Part shown: positions 30,645-32,066 of the stretch, piece after piece | How the letters are laid out: every line of letters starts with the position of its first letter | How positions within the stretch are numbered: the stretch's first letter is position 1 | Assembly: GCF_002910825.1 (NCBI RefSeq) | Contig: NZ_NEUB01000633.1 | Span: 1 to 32,066, forward strand | Origin: Streptomyces sp. SM1 | GTDB lineage: Bacteria; Actinomycetota; Actinomycetes; Streptomycetales; Streptomycetaceae | Direction of reading: 5' to 3' | Length of the DNA: 32,066 bases | The notes under the pieces: generated by a model | Told to the model about the DNA's origin: nothing | Database searches by the model: none | What the model saw: only the letters and a program-made list of their open reading frames with translations | Translations under genes and position numbers: made by a program

Positions 30645-32057
30645 GCGGCCGCGTCCGTCCGTGTCCGGCCGCCATCCCGTGCTGATCTTCACCGTCCACG
30701 CCCCCGCTGCCGTACGGCCCTCCACCTCCACCCGTACGGACGTCCCCGGCACCGTGAAGCTCTCCCCGGCGGCGACCGGTGCGTCGGCCAGGGGTGGGTA
30801 GACGGAGTCCTCCCAGCAGGCCTCGGTGAGCGGGTGGGCGTCGATGACCTCGATGGGGCCGCGTCCGGAGCGGGTGTCGGCGCTCACCCGGTAGACCAGC
30901 ACCCCCTCCCGGCAGGCCGCCGCGTCGTTGCCGACCGGCCCCCGCGCCTCGAACGCGAGTGCGGTGTCGGCGCCGGTGCGGACGACCGCGAGCTTGGTGC
31001 CGCGTCCGAGGCCGAAGGACGGCGCGCCCGCCGCTCCGGTCACCGGTGTTCCCGGCCCCGCTCCCAGCGGCTCCAGCGTCAGCCGTACCGGGCTCGCACC
31101 CCGTACGCAGCGCACCTGGCGGGGTTCCAGCCAGCCCAGTTTCCATTTGTGCCAGCCGAAGAGATCCGGTGCGAGGGCGAACTGGCTTCCCATCAGGTCC
31201 CAGTCGCCGACGTGGGTGTCCCAGTCGCCCTTGCCGTCCACCGGGCGGTGGTAGAGATCGGGCAGGTCGAAGACGTGGCCGGTCTCGTGGGCGAGGACGA
31301 GCCGGTCCGGGGGGTGGTCCTCGAAGACCGTGACGACCCGGCGGATGTCGGTGCCGTCGGCGCGCAGGGGGCGGTCCAGGTTGACGACCTTGGTGGCGTC
31401 GGAGTCCACGCCCGGTGCGTCCGGGTCGGCGACGAAGTAGACGACGTCGTAGCGCGAGTAGTCGACGTGCCGGTCGGTCACGGCGAGCGCGTCGCGCAGG
31501 TAGGCCGCGCGGTGGGCGACGGTCCAGTCGCGCTGTATGGCGTACTCGGTGGAGGGGCGCGGCATGCGGATCCACCTGCTCAGGGGGTGCGGGCGCAGGG
31601 TGAACCTGCCGTAGGAGGCCCGCTGGAAGAAGCGGCTGGTGGCGGGGAAGTGGTCGGCGGTGAGTTCGGCCGGAGTGGTCAGGGGGTGGGAGTCTGGGAA
31701 GGAGAGGAACACCATTACCGCGTCCAGCGTGCGGGACGGGCGGGGGTAGGCGGCGTTCCAGGTGTCCAGGCCCTCGGAGTGGTGGGCGTCGGTGCGGGTG
31801 AGGGCGCAGGGTGCCGCGGAGAACGGCTCGGTCCCGGAGGGGACGTTCACCATGGAGGTCGCCGCGAGCGCCGACATGGTGGTGCACATCGCCGCCGTGC
31901 TGCGCAGACGGGGGCGCACGCCGGCGGTACGGGCCGGCCACAGCCGTGCCTCCGAGCGGCGGGCGAGCCGCCGGAGCCGTGCTGCCGAGCGGGCGGACCA
32001 CAACCGCCGTGCACCCGAGCGGGCCGACCACAGCCGCCATACACCCGATCGAGCCAA
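30639..32057 (-). CDS. Secreted M6-type zinc metalloprotease-like protein
   Basis: The catalytic motif LAHETGHVFDLPDLY (HExxHxxxxxD) and a later GDWDLMG Met-turn are typical of M6 (immune inhibitor A-like) peptidases. A C-terminal beta-rich part (FTVPGTSVRVEVEG...GAWTVKIS) completes the protein. A signal peptide is visible at RLRSTAAMCTTMSALAATSM. The true start is uncertain: TTG 32057 lies 9 nt from the window edge and the frame stays open; ATG codons at about 31889 and 31877 are alternatives. The N-terminal part before the signal is encoded by 30-bp tandem repeats and gives an Arg/Leu/Trp-rich WSARS-type repeat, odd for a secreted protein, so the real start may be nearer the signal peptide. 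It probably degrades extracellular proteins. Confidence 0.8.
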   Translation of the reverse strand: MARSGVWRLWSARSGARRLWSARSAARLRRLARRSEARLWPARTAGVRPRLRSTAAMCTTMSALAATSMVNVPSGTEPFSAAPCALTRTDAHHSEGLDTWNAAYPRPSRTLDAVMVFLSFPDSHPLTTPAELTADHFPATSRFFQRASYGRFTLRPHPLSRWIRMPRPSTEYAIQRDWTVAHRAAYLRDALAVTDRHVDYSRYDVVYFVADPDAPGVDSDATKVVNLDRPLRADGTDIRRVVTVFEDHPPDRLVLAHETGHVFDLPDLYHRPVDGKGDWDTHVGDWDLMGSQFALAPDLFGWHKWKLGWLEPRQVRCVRGASPVRLTLEPLGAGPGTPVTGAAGAPSFGLGRGTKLAVVRTGADTALAFEARGPVGNDAAACREGVLVYRVSADTRSGRGPIEVIDAHPLTEACWEDSVYPPLADAPVAAGESFTVPGTSVRVEVEGRTAAGAWTVKISTGWRPDTDGRGRT

Positions 32058-32065
32058 CCACAGCC
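31976..32065. repeat. Three 30-bp tandem repeats at the window edge
   Basis: Units 31976-32005, 32006-32035 and 32036-32065 share GCCGTGC-like starts, CCCGAGCGGGC-like centres and GACCACAGCC-like ends. A degenerate 33-bp unit precedes them at 31943-31975. The array may continue beyond the window. Being a multiple of three, copy changes keep the reading frame. Confidence 0.85.
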
Positions 32066-32066
32066 G

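Noticed and set aside
31976..32065. CRISPR-like array at the right edge
   Set aside because: The units are directly adjacent without spacers and lie in a coding frame; this is a simple tandem repeat. No CRISPR array or cas gene was seen anywhere in the window.

Overview
The window reads as an actinomycete chromosome, almost certainly Streptomyces. It is very GC-rich with strong third-position GC bias. It carries a pSAM2-type integrative element (AICE), an ATP-binding protein/XRE-DUF5753/DUF397 regulatory triad, rare TTA codons and a LamG/RHS secreted-protein pair. No database search was possible; identifications rest on motifs, gene order and family knowledge.

Left end (1-2996): a complete IS4-family insertion sequence with perfect 20-bp inverted repeats (1-20, 1770-1789) sits inside an AICE tyrosine integrase gene and leaves only its 3' part (int1). 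The rest of that first AICE would lie left of the window. Next (2997-3943) comes a short, visibly less GC-rich island holding an orphan polymorphic-toxin tip with its putative immunity gene. The toxin begins with the last codons of a pretoxin-Hint domain and has no parent gene attached.

AICE (about 3944-13600): paired TGCCGTC repeats lie near both ends (4035-4056, 13504-13525). On the minus strand are an XRE/TPR-like regulator, a TTA-containing unknown gene and a DUF7848-like gene. A 155-bp cruciform-forming intergenic region follows, then a tandem-HTH GntR regulator. A plus-strand operon then encodes two small proteins, a TraSA/TraB-type FtsK DNA pump, a DUF2637 Spd-like membrane protein, a RepSA-type rolling-circle initiator, Xis and an intact integrase (int2). 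A good promoter (7643-7671) with CCGTAGCG repeats drives the transfer genes and is the likely GntR target.

Polymorphic toxin locus (13668-25583, minus strand): a three-LamG secreted protein, a 2310-aa RHS/YD protein ending in a Hint domain and a small toxin tip, and its putative immunity gene 2 nt downstream. The orphan tip at 3566-3943 is the displaced continuation of this array. The AICE separates the two. A 48-bp Hint repeat is shared in frame by both tips, so recombination across it would delete the AICE and the current tip and fuse RHS to the orphan tip.

Right part (25851-32066): an anti-sigma-type ATPase divergent from an XRE(DUF5753)-DUF397 pair, a DUF2238 membrane protein, a VapBC-like toxin-antitoxin pair, a small conserved protein, a primase/polymerase-like small protein whose stop codon lies inside tRNA-Lys(CUU), and a minus-strand M6-type metalloprotease running to the window edge, with 30-bp tandem repeats in its 5' region.
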